Assembly: GCA_963814745.1 (NCBI GenBank)
Contig: CAWFEA010000025.1
Location: 124,001 to 188,000 of the forward strand
Length of the DNA stretch: 64,000 nucleotides
Direction of reading: 5' to 3'
DNA from: CAWBRT01 sp963814745
Lineage (GTDB): Bacteria; Acidobacteriota; Terriglobia; Terriglobales; Acidobacteriaceae
Below the pieces are notes generated by a model. That model did not search any database. It was not told the DNA's origin and worked only from the letters and a program-made list of their open reading frames with translations. The first letter of the stretch is position 1. Each line of letters opens with the position of its first letter. Position numbers and translations under genes: made by a program. Of the stretch, positions 17,683 through 26,566 are shown piece after piece.

Positions 17683-18891
17683 GTGAGAAAAAAACGCCAA
17701 CAAACAGGAACGATCTTCCGGGCACGTGGCTTCTGGTACGTGCGCTATTTTGAGGATCGTGTCGAGCACGGCGAAGTGAAGCACGCGAGGATTGCCAAGC
17801 AGATCGGGCCGGTGACCACTCGCGGCAAGCATCCGCCGTTCACCATAGAGGAACAGGCAAAGGCCATCGTGGAAGATGCCAATGTCACGAACAAGACGCC
17901 GGAGCGCGTTCTAACCGTCTCTGACTTTGTGGAGCGAGTTTATTTCCCGCACATGGAACAGTTCAAGCGGGCCAGCACGCAAAAGGGCTACCGGGACATC
18001 TGGAACATCCACCTGAAGCCCCGCAGCGGGAGCCAGTGGCTCAAAGATGTTCGCACCTTCAACGTTCAATCGTGGCTCGATTCGATGGCGAAGCCAGGCA
18101 CGCTTGGACGGAACAGCTTGCGGCACATCAAGACATTTATTAGCGCCGTGTTCAAGCTGGCAAGGCAGCAGGGCTATTACTTGAATGAGAACCCGGTCCG
18201 AGACACAGGGATCAGTCCGAAGGCTCCGCAGCCCCAAGAAACGTATGCCTACAGCTTAGACGAGATTCAATCCATGCTTGCGGTACTTCCGGAGCGTGCC
18301 GCTGCTGTGTTCGCTGTGGCAGCGTTCGCGGGACTACGAAAAAGCGAGATACAGGGGTTGCTCTGGGAGAACTACCAAGACGGCACCCTCCGCGTCACCC
18401 GTGCCATCTGGCAAGGTCACGTCAATGACCCTAAGACGGAGCGGAGCAAAGGCGCTGTGCCCGTCATCAAGCAACTTGCGGCGCGGCTCGATATGTACCG
18501 TTTACGCTGCGGCAATCCGCAGAGTGGGACAATGTTCCCCAGCACAAAGCGCACGCCGCAAGACCTAAACAACGTGCTTAATCGGGAGATTCTGCCCGCA
18601 CTGAAGCGTTGCGAGCACTGCCGTAAGAGCGAAGATGCACACAGCGAGGCAGACCACGCTTTCAAGCCGGACGATTCCCTTCCGAAGTGGCACGGCTGGC
18701 ACGCTGCACGGCGCGGGCTGGGAAGCAACCTGTACGCGCTGGGAGTGCCGGAGAAGGTGATTCAGAGCATCCTGCGGCACGCCAACGTGAGCACCACGGT
18801 CACGTACTACGTAAAAACCAGCGATGAACAGAACGTGCAAGCAATGGGAAGACTTGAAGATGCGTTGCCGGAAAGCTTATCTGTCAACTAA
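17683..18891 (+). CDS. Tyrosine recombinase (integrase) with zinc-finger-like insert
   Basis: Catalyses site-specific integration and excision at the tRNA-Arg site. It starts at GTG 17683 with AAGGAAAG upstream and has 402 residues. Order: Arg-binding N-terminal beta region (to about 70), SAM-like core-binding domain (about 75-185), catalytic domain from about 195. Active-site residues are visible: Arg in FAGLRKSEI, H-x2-R in HGWHAARRG, His in LRHANVSTT and the nucleophile in VTYYVK. Just before the H-x2-R box is an insert, RCEHCRKSEDAHSEADH, with CxxC and His that could bind zinc. A truncated relative at 48642 has the same insert. The 3' end lies 69 bases from the tRNA. Confidence 0.92.
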   Translation: MRKKRQQTGTIFRARGFWYVRYFEDRVEHGEVKHARIAKQIGPVTTRGKHPPFTIEEQAKAIVEDANVTNKTPERVLTVSDFVERVYFPHMEQFKRASTQKGYRDIWNIHLKPRSGSQWLKDVRTFNVQSWLDSMAKPGTLGRNSLRHIKTFISAVFKLARQQGYYLNENPVRDTGISPKAPQPQETYAYSLDEIQSMLAVLPERAAAVFAVAAFAGLRKSEIQGLLWENYQDGTLRVTRAIWQGHVNDPKTERSKGAVPVIKQLAARLDMYRLRCGNPQSGTMFPSTKRTPQDLNNVLNREILPALKRCEHCRKSEDAHSEADHAFKPDDSLPKWHGWHAARRGLGSNLYALGVPEKVIQSILRHANVSTTVTYYVKTSDEQNVQAMGRLEDALPESLSVN

Positions 18892-18960
18892 CTGTCAACG
18901 CTTTTAAGGAATCGCCCGGCATCCTCTGCCGTTATCTAGCGCGATTTCAATGAGTTGGGA

Positions 18961-19037
18961 TGGTAGCCCTGGGGTGAGTCGAACACCCGACCTTCGGTTT
19001 AGGAAACCGCTGCTCTATCCATCTGAGCTACAGGGCC
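18961..19037 (-). tRNA. tRNA-Arg (anticodon CCT)
   Basis: The complement reads GGCCCTG (acceptor, 5' end at 19037), TAGCTCAG D-arm, anticodon loop TTCCTAA with CCT at positions 34-36, T-arm GGGTG-TTCGACT-CACCC and GGGCTA plus encoded CCA at 18961-18963. All four arms form; the top pair of the anticodon stem is mismatched. It is the insertion site of the element at 11633-18960. Confidence 0.93.
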
Positions 19038-19440
19038 ACACGTTCTGAAGTGATTGATAACAGGAGCTTAGCTGGGCAACTTGCTGTTTACTGCGCTTGC
19101 CCTCTTTCGTCTTATTCCCGAACTATGCCCAGCCTCATTTTGCACGTCCTCAGGCCATTGTGCAACTTGCTCGGCCGGCGTGGCGTGAGCGAAGCCAGAG
19201 ACTCAACCACGCTGCCCGCATAACTCCGGTTGGCCGGCAATACGCGAATAGTTTTCCGGACCCACGGCAGATGCCGTGGCTGCGTTTACCGACCGTCGTG
19301 TGATCATCATCACATGGTTTCCGTATATCGGTCACCAACATTGCGTGCCTTAGACGTTAAGCTGCTTCCTGCACCGTAAGTGTCTTCTTGAATCAGTAAG
19401 GAAGCCACCTCAGGTTACGCGTCGAAGGAGTGGATTAGCG
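19038..19440. other. Leader region upstream of the molybdenum hydroxylase genes
   Basis: No gene is supported. It separates the minus-strand tRNA-Arg from the plus-strand hydroxylase operon and must contain both promoters. AAGGAG at 19423-19428 serves the next gene. I see no attenuator or riboswitch. Confidence 0.3.
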
Positions 19441-20352
19441 ATGCTGCTGAACACCTTTGAATACGTCAAGCCCAACGACTTAGGCGAACTCTTGCGGGTG
19501 CTGGACGAGCTTAAGCACAAGAAAATGCAGGTCATGGCCGGGGGCACCGACCTGATTCCGGCCTTGCGCGACCGATCCAAGCAGCCCGAGTACGTGGTCG
19601 ATCTCACCGGTGCGCAACTGAGCAGTGTGATCTTTGAACCAGACCAAGTGCGCATTGGGGCGCTGGTGACCTTCGCCCGGCTGTGCCGCGATCCCGAGCT
19701 ATGCGAGAAGTTGCCGGCCTTGGCCGAGGCGGCGGCCCACGTGGGCGCGGTGCAATGCCGCAATCTGGCAACCATCGGCGGCAATGTGTGTTCGGCGGTT
19801 CCGTCACTGGATTCGGCGCCGCCGCTCATGGCGTCGGGGGCCAAGTTTCGCCTCCAGAGCGTGGGACGGGAACGGCTGGTGCCGGCGGAGGAATTTTTCC
19901 TGGGCCCGCGGCGCACGGTGCTGCAGCCGGGCGAGATTCTGACCGAGATCGTGGTGCCGCTGGAAAAGGGTTTCCACGCCAGCTTCGTGCGCCAGGGACG
20001 GCGCAAGGCGCTGACGTTATCGATTGTGAACGCGGCGGCGGGGCTCGCCACCGCTCCCGGCGGCGAAATTGCGCTGGCCCGGATTGCGCTTGGGGCGATA
20101 GCGCCTACGCCCATACGGGCGCGGCGGGCGGAGGCGGTGCTGGTGGGAAGAAGACCTGCGCCGGAGTTGCTGGCGGAAGCGGCGGCAGTGGCGGTGACCG
20201 AGACCTCGCCGATCAGCGACATGCGGGCCTCGGCGGAATATCGGCGGCATTTGACGGCGGTATTGGTGCGCCGCGCCTTGGAGCGGGCGCTGGCGCGGCT
20301 GCGCGGCGAGCGCGGCGAAGCGCGGATGGCAGCCATGGGAGGCAGAGTATGA
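19441..20352 (+). CDS. Molybdenum hydroxylase FAD-binding subunit
   Basis: A 303-residue medium subunit (CoxM/XdhB type), passing electrons from the iron-sulfur subunit to its acceptor through FAD. The FAD motifs AGGTDLIPALRD (about 32-43) and TIGGNVCSAVPSLDSAPPLM (about 110-129) are intact, followed by the CO-dehydrogenase-flavoprotein C-terminal domain (SIVNAAAGLA, YRRHLTAVLVRRALERAL). It overlaps the next gene by four bases (ATGA), so the two are translationally coupled. Confidence 0.93.
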   Translation: MLLNTFEYVKPNDLGELLRVLDELKHKKMQVMAGGTDLIPALRDRSKQPEYVVDLTGAQLSSVIFEPDQVRIGALVTFARLCRDPELCEKLPALAEAAAHVGAVQCRNLATIGGNVCSAVPSLDSAPPLMASGAKFRLQSVGRERLVPAEEFFLGPRRTVLQPGEILTEIVVPLEKGFHASFVRQGRRKALTLSIVNAAAGLATAPGGEIALARIALGAIAPTPIRARRAEAVLVGRRPAPELLAEAAAVAVTETSPISDMRASAEYRRHLTAVLVRRALERALARLRGERGEARMAAMGGRV

Positions 20353-20867
20353 AGAAGACGATCAGCCTGAAGGTGAACGGCGAAAGCCACCTGGTAAAAA
20401 TCGACACCAAGGATCTGCTGCTGCAGGTGCTGCGGGAAAATCTCGGCCTGACTGGGACCAAGGAAGGCTGTGGTACGGGCGAGTGCGGAGCGTGCACGGT
20501 GCTGGTGGATGGTGAGCCGGTGAATTCCTGCCTCTATCTGGCGGTGCGGGCTGACGGAAAGACGGTGGTCACTATTGAAGGCCTGGCGGAAGGCGGCCGG
20601 CTGCATCCGCTGCAACAGGCGTTCATCGACCAGGCGGCGGTACAGTGCGGCTTCTGCGCCCCGGGGATGCTGCTATCGGCCAAGGCGCTGCTGGACCGCA
20701 ATCCACGGCCCACGGAGCGCGAGATACGCGAAGGTATTGCCGGCAATATCTGCCGCTGCACGGGCTACGTGAAGGTGGTGAAGGCGATCAAGCAGGCGGC
20801 GGAGGTGATGGCCGCCGGCGAACGACAAGAACAGACGCAGGAGAGGCTGGCCGGCGTACGTGCCTGA
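20349..20867 (+). CDS. Molybdenum hydroxylase [2Fe-2S] subunit
   Basis: A 172-residue small subunit with two [2Fe-2S] clusters. The ferredoxin-type cluster uses EGCGTGECGACTVLVDG and a later Cys in VNSCLYL; the second helical cluster uses VQCGFCAPGML and NICRCTGYVKV. It starts at ATG 20349 within the stop of the FAD subunit. The C-terminal 20 residues are a Gln/Glu-rich extension. It belongs to the xanthine dehydrogenase family. Confidence 0.95.
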   Translation: MKKTISLKVNGESHLVKIDTKDLLLQVLRENLGLTGTKEGCGTGECGACTVLVDGEPVNSCLYLAVRADGKTVVTIEGLAEGGRLHPLQQAFIDQAAVQCGFCAPGMLLSAKALLDRNPRPTEREIREGIAGNICRCTGYVKVVKAIKQAAEVMAAGERQEQTQERLAGVRA

Positions 20868-21035
20868 GACAAAGAACCGTTGAGCTACAGAGCTATGGCT
20901 GCTCACCAGGAACCCGAAACATTGCATCACCGTTGCTTCATAAATTAAACAGGGGAGACTTTATTGGTCGTCCGGTGATTGGCGGGAATCGCTATTGAGC
21001 TTCCACACTTTTCCATGGGTCTGCAAGGAGGAGCG

Positions 21036-23381
21036 GTGAACACTTCCGATGTCGTGGGACAAAGTAAAAATCGCGTGGACGGGGCAGCTAAAGTTTTGGG
21101 CCAGGCGAAGTATGCGGCCGACCTGAAAAGAAAAGATATGCTGATCGGCAAGGCCTTGTTCGCCAAGTATCCCCACGCCATCATCAAAGCGATCGATGTG
21201 TCGAAAGCCGCGCAACTCGAGGGCGTTGCCGCGGTGATGACGGCCAAGGACCTGCCCGGCCGCAACGGCTACGGAATCTTGGTACCGGATAAACCCGTCA
21301 TCGCCGACGGCAAGACCAGGTATGAAGGCGACCCGGTTGCCCTGGTGGCCGCTGTCAGCGCGGAGATCGCCCAGAAAGCGCTGGATCTGATCGAAGTGGA
21401 CTATGAACCGCTTCCGGTTTACGACGATCCCCGTGAAGCGATGAAAGAGGACGCGATCAAAATCCATGAGAATCATCCGGCGGCGGAAAAAGGCAACATT
21501 CTTTGTGTGCTTAAGCTCGATCGGGGCGACGTGGAAAAGGCTTTTGCCGAAGCCGACATCGTGATCGAAAACGATTATGAAACCCCGATGGTCGAGCATT
21601 GTTACATGGAACCCGACCTCTGTATCGCCGAACCTGATCCGATGACCGGCGGGCTGATCCTGACCAGTCCCGGGCAGGCGGTGTACGCCACCAAGCGGTG
21701 TCTGGCCCCTGTATTTGGTTTGCCGCAGCATAAGATTCGCAGCGTCAGCCCGTTGGTCGGCGGCGGTTTCGGCGGCAAAGAAGATTCCACTTTGGACGTT
21801 TGCGCGGTGGCCGGCGTTCTGGCTCTCAAGACCAAAAAGCCCGTGTACTTTGAGTTGACCCGCGAGGAAGTGTTCCGCACGACCGGCAAGCGCCACGCGA
21901 CATTCATCAAGCATCGCATGGCGGCCACCAGGGACGGCAAAATAACCGCCATCGACGTGGCAACGGTCATGGACAAAGGGGCCTATGTGTCGATGGGTGG
22001 AACCAAGGCGCCGTTGCACGGAGTCACCATGCGGGCCGTCGTCTACGCGGGCGGCACCTATGCCATACCCAACGCCAAGGCGCGGGCGTACTCGGTTTTT
22101 ACCAACCATCCGTATTCCTGCGCGTTTCGCGGCTTTGGCGCCCCCCAGGCCCAATTTGCCGTTGAGTGTCAAATTGACGAGCTTGCCAGGAAATTGAATA
22201 TGGATCCAACCGAAGTGCGGCTCAGGAACATGTTGCGCGACGGCGATTGCACCATCACCGGCCAGGTCATGCAGGAAAGCCGCGGTCTCGGGTTGGGTGA
22301 GTGTATAGAAAAAGTAAAGGAACAGATCGGATGGAATCAGCCCATCGATCGCGGCAACGGCGTGGTTAAGCGCGGCCGAGGGTTTGGAGCGTTTATCTAC
22401 GGCACGGGCATTCCGCTGCTGTTTGAAGGGGCCAGTTGTTTCGCCAACCTACAGTTGGACGGCACCCTCAATGTTGCCGTGGGGTCCACCGAGATGGGGC
22501 AGGGTCTTGCCACCGCTCTTACGCAGATTGCGGCTGAAACGCTCGGGGTGAAATTCGAAGACGTGATGGTGAGTTGCTCCGATAGCTCGCTGTCGCCCGA
22601 TTCCGGGCCAACCGTCGGATCGCGCTCCGCGGTTATGGTCGGCAACGCCGTGGTCAACGCTTGCACGCAACTGCGGGAGAGGTTGCTCGGTTTCGCGGGT
22701 AAGCTTTTCCAGGCCGACCCGTGGGATATGCGCATTGAAAACGGCAAGGTGTTGGTCGCCGGTCAACCGCAAAAGGCCGAAAAGTTGGCCGTAGTTGTCT
22801 CGAAGGCATTCGTTTCCCAAGTGCCCTTGTCGGTGGTCGGGACATGGTATCCGCCGCAGCCCACTTTCCGCTCCGAGGACGGGCAGGGCAGCCCCTATCA
22901 CGCTTACGCTTTCGGGGCTCAGGCGGTGGAAGTGGAGGTAGATACTGAAACCGGGGAAATCAATGTCGCCCGCTCGGTCTTTGCCTGCGATGTCGGAAAG
23001 GCCATCAATCCGGCCATTGTCGAAGGGCAAATGGAAGGCGGGGTGGCGCAGGCCATTGGCTGGGGTGTGATGGAGGAAAACCTCATGTCCAGTGGCGTGA
23101 TGCTAAACACGGCCTTCCACAACTACATGGTGCCCACGGCAAAAGATATACCCGATCTGGAGTCGATCATCGTGGAGCATCCCAACGAACTCGGCCCGTT
23201 CGGGGCCAAGGGGATCGGCGAACCGCCGATCATTGCGGCTGCACCGGCGATTCGCAACGCGGTTTATGACGCTTTAGGAATCAAGATCAACAGCATTCCA
23301 TTAACGGCAGCGAAGGTGCTGAAGGCGATCCAACAAAACGCCAAGAACGTTGCCGAGCAGCCGGTTGCTGAAATGGCGTGA
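21036..23381 (+). CDS. Molybdenum hydroxylase catalytic subunit (xanthine dehydrogenase family)
   Basis: The large subunit that hydroxylates a purine, aldehyde or N-heterocycle at a molybdopterin centre. The frame is open from 20979, but GTG 21036 has AAGGAGG six bases upstream; ATG 21015 is an alternative. With GTG it has 781 residues. Motifs: VGGGFGGKED, AFRGFGAPQAQFAVE, GSTEMGQGLATALTQIAAE and, at the end, GAKGIGEPPIIAAAPAIRNA, whose Glu is the catalytic base in this family. The substrate cannot be read from sequence. The neighbouring adenosine deaminase and transporter make a purine plausible. No maturation protein (XdhC) is in the window. Confidence 0.92.
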   Translation: MNTSDVVGQSKNRVDGAAKVLGQAKYAADLKRKDMLIGKALFAKYPHAIIKAIDVSKAAQLEGVAAVMTAKDLPGRNGYGILVPDKPVIADGKTRYEGDPVALVAAVSAEIAQKALDLIEVDYEPLPVYDDPREAMKEDAIKIHENHPAAEKGNILCVLKLDRGDVEKAFAEADIVIENDYETPMVEHCYMEPDLCIAEPDPMTGGLILTSPGQAVYATKRCLAPVFGLPQHKIRSVSPLVGGGFGGKEDSTLDVCAVAGVLALKTKKPVYFELTREEVFRTTGKRHATFIKHRMAATRDGKITAIDVATVMDKGAYVSMGGTKAPLHGVTMRAVVYAGGTYAIPNAKARAYSVFTNHPYSCAFRGFGAPQAQFAVECQIDELARKLNMDPTEVRLRNMLRDGDCTITGQVMQESRGLGLGECIEKVKEQIGWNQPIDRGNGVVKRGRGFGAFIYGTGIPLLFEGASCFANLQLDGTLNVAVGSTEMGQGLATALTQIAAETLGVKFEDVMVSCSDSSLSPDSGPTVGSRSAVMVGNAVVNACTQLRERLLGFAGKLFQADPWDMRIENGKVLVAGQPQKAEKLAVVVSKAFVSQVPLSVVGTWYPPQPTFRSEDGQGSPYHAYAFGAQAVEVEVDTETGEINVARSVFACDVGKAINPAIVEGQMEGGVAQAIGWGVMEENLMSSGVMLNTAFHNYMVPTAKDIPDLESIIVEHPNELGPFGAKGIGEPPIIAAAPAIRNAVYDALGIKINSIPLTAAKVLKAIQQNAKNVAEQPVAEMA

Positions 23382-23450
23382 GCCCCGGCTTTCCGCCGCC
23401 AGTCTGCCCGCGGTTGCTTGTGGTTCGTATTCCGCGAGCTTCGACTCAGG

Positions 23451-23610
23451 AGGCTACTGAAAAAGTCTCTTGAGTGTCATCCTGAAGGTCGCGCTGTTTT
23501 GCGCGACCGAAGGATCTGCTTTTGTTTCAACGCGGATGAAAAGCAGATCCCTCGCTCTGCTCGGGATGACACGCTGTTTAGCGAGAAGAAAAAGACCTTT
23601 TTCAGCAGCC
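23451..23610. repeat. Dispersed hairpin repeat, copy 2
   Basis: Flanked by GGCTACTGAAAAAG (from about 23453) and CTTTTTCAGCAGCC (ending 23610), with GTCATCCTGAAGG inside and GGGATGACAC near the other end. The ends are inverted complements of each other and match copy 1 at 9636-9803. It lies between convergent genes, where it may also act as a bidirectional terminator. Confidence 0.78.
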
Positions 23611-23612
23611 TC

Positions 23613-24888
23613 TTACGACTTGGATAGCAGCTTGTCCAGGTAGCGCGACTTCATTTGCCGGCTTGCCAAGACTTGTTTCAGCGGCGGCAGTTTGAGAATC
23701 ACACCAAGGATGGCAGCCATCGCGCGATGGCTGGCGAGCGCCTGATTGTCGAAGATAAGGTTCTGCAGTTTGCCGCGCTCAATGGCCATGATCACCGCGC
23801 GATGAGCCGTATTCACCGGCGTGATCACGCGTTGACCGCGTTGCGCCATCCGGATAGCCTGCTGGTCGCAAGCCCGGGCGCACACGCCGCAACCTAGACA
23901 TATCTCCTCGTCGATCTTGGCCTTCTTGCGCTTCGGGTGGAGCGGGTCTCCGGCCGAAACCATGCCCATCGCTTCCACCGGACACGCGTCGGCGCACTTC
24001 ATGCAGCCGGAGCATTTCTCCTCGGCGGGCACGGGCAGGAAGTTAGTGGTGCTGATGGGATTGAGCACGGCGAACCGTTTGGCCGCCAGCATGGCTTCGC
24101 AACAGCATCCACAGCAGTTGCAGATGAACGCCACGCGCTCGCGCACGTTCTCGCCGAATTGCACCAGGTTGTGGTCACGGGCCTGAGCGAGCAGATCGTG
24201 ACCTTCCGCCTTATCGACGCGGCGGGCAATTCCGTGTTTGGTCAGCGAAGCTGCAATCGAGTGGAAGGTCATGCAGATGTCCATCGGCGCCTCGCAATTC
24301 CGGCCCAGATGCGACATCTTGTGGCGGCAATAGCAGGCGCCGACGCCGATGTGTGAGGCGGTCTCGACGACTTCGGAGGCTCGCTCGTAGTCGAGCACGT
24401 GCAGCGTGTTCTCCGCCGTTAGTACGCTCTCGTTGACAAAGACCCGACCCATCTGTGTCTCGCCTGTCGCAAAGAGGGCTTTGATGAAATCCTCCTCGAC
24501 GTTGAGGTACTGGTAGAAGAGCTCGGCGAGGAGTTTCTGGTCGTAGTGGTTACCGAGGCGCATCATGGAGAACTCGAAGAAGCCGGCCATCGGCGGCGGC
24601 ATTACGAACGTCTGCCCATGGTGCGAGTCGATATCAAGCATCATGCCGCGCGAGGCGAGTCCCTCGAGAATGTTGCGGGCCTCGCGTTCGGACTTTTGCC
24701 AGAGACGCGCCGCGGTTTCCGCGGTGAAGGACTTGAGCGGGAGCAGGGCGACAAGTTCGGCTTCCGCCGGGGTGAACAACACCTTGAGGATGCGAAACAA
24801 AAGCCTGGTCGGCGGAGCTCCCTTGCGGGAAGCGGTTGATTCGCTCCGATAGCTTGCGATAGCCTTCCCGGACGGTGTGGTGCGCCAT
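23613..24888 (-). CDS. 4Fe-4S ferredoxin-type protein (one frameshift)
   Basis: A soluble iron-sulfur protein of about 424 residues after correction. The true start is ATG 24888 (MAHHTVREGYRKLSERINRFPQG); the frame must change near 24820-24822, where removing one C restores GAPPTRLLFRILKVLF. An N-terminal winged-helix-like region precedes a Cys-rich middle (GACYCRHKMSHLGRNCEAP, FICNCCGCCCEAML) and a two-cluster ferredoxin domain: CSGCMKCADACPVEA and CLGCGVCARACDQQA. It probably passes electrons within a redox complex; being convergent with the molybdenum hydroxylase suggests but does not prove a link. The inserted base sits in a run of three and may be an error. Confidence 0.85.
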
Positions 24889-25126
24889 GGAAACAGTGTA
24901 AGCCGAATCGGCTAGAACGGAAGTGCCGGCATCACCTGCGCGCCCGTCTCTTCCTGCCTGCGCCGCCGGATGCCGGCCATGACAACTGCGTATCGGACGA
25001 TATAAATGCCCCAGTTTTCTCAACCCGTGAGATTATAGATACCAACAATTTGACGATTACCTGGACCGGCAAGGGGCTCTCAGTCGCAAATTTATCGTGG
25101 AAGGATAAGTACCTGGGAGGTGGAAG

Positions 25127-26474
25127 ATGGATACTTCGGCCGTCGCCGCAAGCGCAAAACGCAAGGCTTACCTGAACATCGTGCTGCCGCTGTTCATGAT
25201 TTCGGTCGTCGCTTACATCGATCGCGTCAACATTGGATACGCGGCGCTTACGATGAACAAGGACCTGGGCTTTACGGCGCAGATGTTTGGCCTGGGCGCG
25301 GGCATTTTTTTCGCCGGTTATTTCCTGTTCGAAATACCGGGCGCGCTCATCGCCGAAAAATACAGCCCGCGCATCTGGCTGGCGCGGATCATGATCACCT
25401 GGGGCGCCATCTCCGGGCTGATGGCCTTTATGCACACAGCCTGGCAGTTCTATCTCATTCGCTTTCTGCTGGGCGCCGCCGAAGCGAGTCTCTATCCAGT
25501 CATCTATGCCACCTGCATTCCGCGCTTTTTCAACGCCAGGGACCGGGCCCTGGGCGATTGCCTTGTTGCTGACCTCGCTCCAGACCTCGGCCATCATTGG
25601 CGCCCCCCTGGCCGGCTGGCTGCTGGGAGTTCCGCTGCTGGGGTTTAAAGGCTGGCAGGGGTTGTTCCTCATCGAGGCGATTCCCGCCATTATCTTCGGC
25701 GTCATCGTCGTGTTCTGGATGGCGGATCACCCGCGCAGTGCCAGGTGGTTGACGGATGAGGAAAAACAATTTCTTACCGAGCAGTTCGAAAGAGAAATCG
25801 CGGCTAAGGGCGCGGTCAAGCGCTATTCGGTGGTGCAGGCGCTCGGCGATCCTGAAGTTCTGAAACTCGCCTTAACCTATTTCTTGTGGATCACCGGGTT
25901 TTGGGGATTCAACTACTGGATGCCGACCGTTTTGAAGAGCATGTCGGGGTGGTCCAATCTGGCTATTGGCGAGGTGCTCGCCATCCCCATGCTGATTTCC
26001 CTGCTGGCATCCGCCTACTGCGGCCATTCTTCCTCCAAACGAAACGAGAAGCGGTGGCATGGCGCCGTTCCCTTGTTTATCGGGGCAATTGGCCTGGGGG
26101 TTGGCGTTTTCATTCACAATCCCGTGCTGGCCTTCTTCTTTGTAATTCTGGCCAATATCGGAACCTACGCTCCCATGTCGGTGTGGTGGTCTTATCCCAC
26201 TACTTTCCTGTCGGGACCGGCGGCGGCGGGAGCCATTGGCCTGATTAATTCGTGCGGCAACCTGGGCGGGTTTGTAGGCCCATACGCAACCGGATGGATC
26301 AAGACCACCACCGGCTCGTTTGTCGGCGCCTATGTTTTCCTGGCCTGCTCGCTTACCGCTGCCGGCCTGATGATCCTCACTTTCCGCAAACAAGTGCCCA
26401 CCGATGCGCTGGATGAGAAGCCTGCTCGCCTGAAATCGGTAGAGGAGAAAGCTAACCCGCTTCCGCGTGCCTGA
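25127..26474 (+). CDS. MFS transporter, ACS-type (one frameshift)
   Basis: A 12-helix inner-membrane carrier of the anion:cation symporter branch, typically importing organic anions such as tartrate, glucarate or allantoate. ATG 25127 follows GGAGGTGGAAG. N-terminal part: VAYIDRVNIGYAAL, GAGIFFAGYFLFEIPGAL and FLLGAAEASLYPVI, all ACS signatures. Reading shifts at 25548-25550, where one C too many in GGGCCC breaks FFNARDRAWAIALLLTS. The rest continues to 26474 with ISGY-like C-terminal helices. Total corrected length is about 448. It may import the substrate of the nearby hydroxylase or deaminase. Confidence 0.85.
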
Positions 26475-26566
26475 AGGCGCCTGGAGCAGCCGTGATCGCA
26501 TGGACCTGAACGCACGGCTTGCAATGGACCTCGCGCCATGAACTTCTTCTTCGGTATGATTCACAG

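Larger units (their letters stand above)
11633..18960. mobile_element. Integrative element in tRNA-Arg(CCT)
   Basis: About 7.3 kb lies between a copy of the 3' half of tRNA-Arg at 11633-11682 and the intact tRNA-Arg gene at 18961-19037. The copies share roughly 48 bases with three differences, extending from the tRNA 3' end into the anticodon loop. A tyrosine recombinase (17683-18891) reads towards the tRNA, an excisionase-like gene (17204) precedes it, and an XRE repressor with operators sits in the middle. The orientation is the standard one for site-specific integration into a tRNA 3' end. Cargo is mostly of unknown function; no conjugation or capsid genes are seen, so it may be a satellite or defence-type island. 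Confidence 0.85.

Noticed and set aside
20961..22172. Minus-strand open frame of 403 codons
   Set aside because: Shadow of the molybdenum hydroxylase large subunit; His/Arg/Gly-rich composition without any motif.
24932..25705. Minus-strand 257-codon frame between the Fe-S gene and the transporter
   Set aside because: It lies antisense to the ACS transporter; no motif, and a charge pattern typical of shadows.
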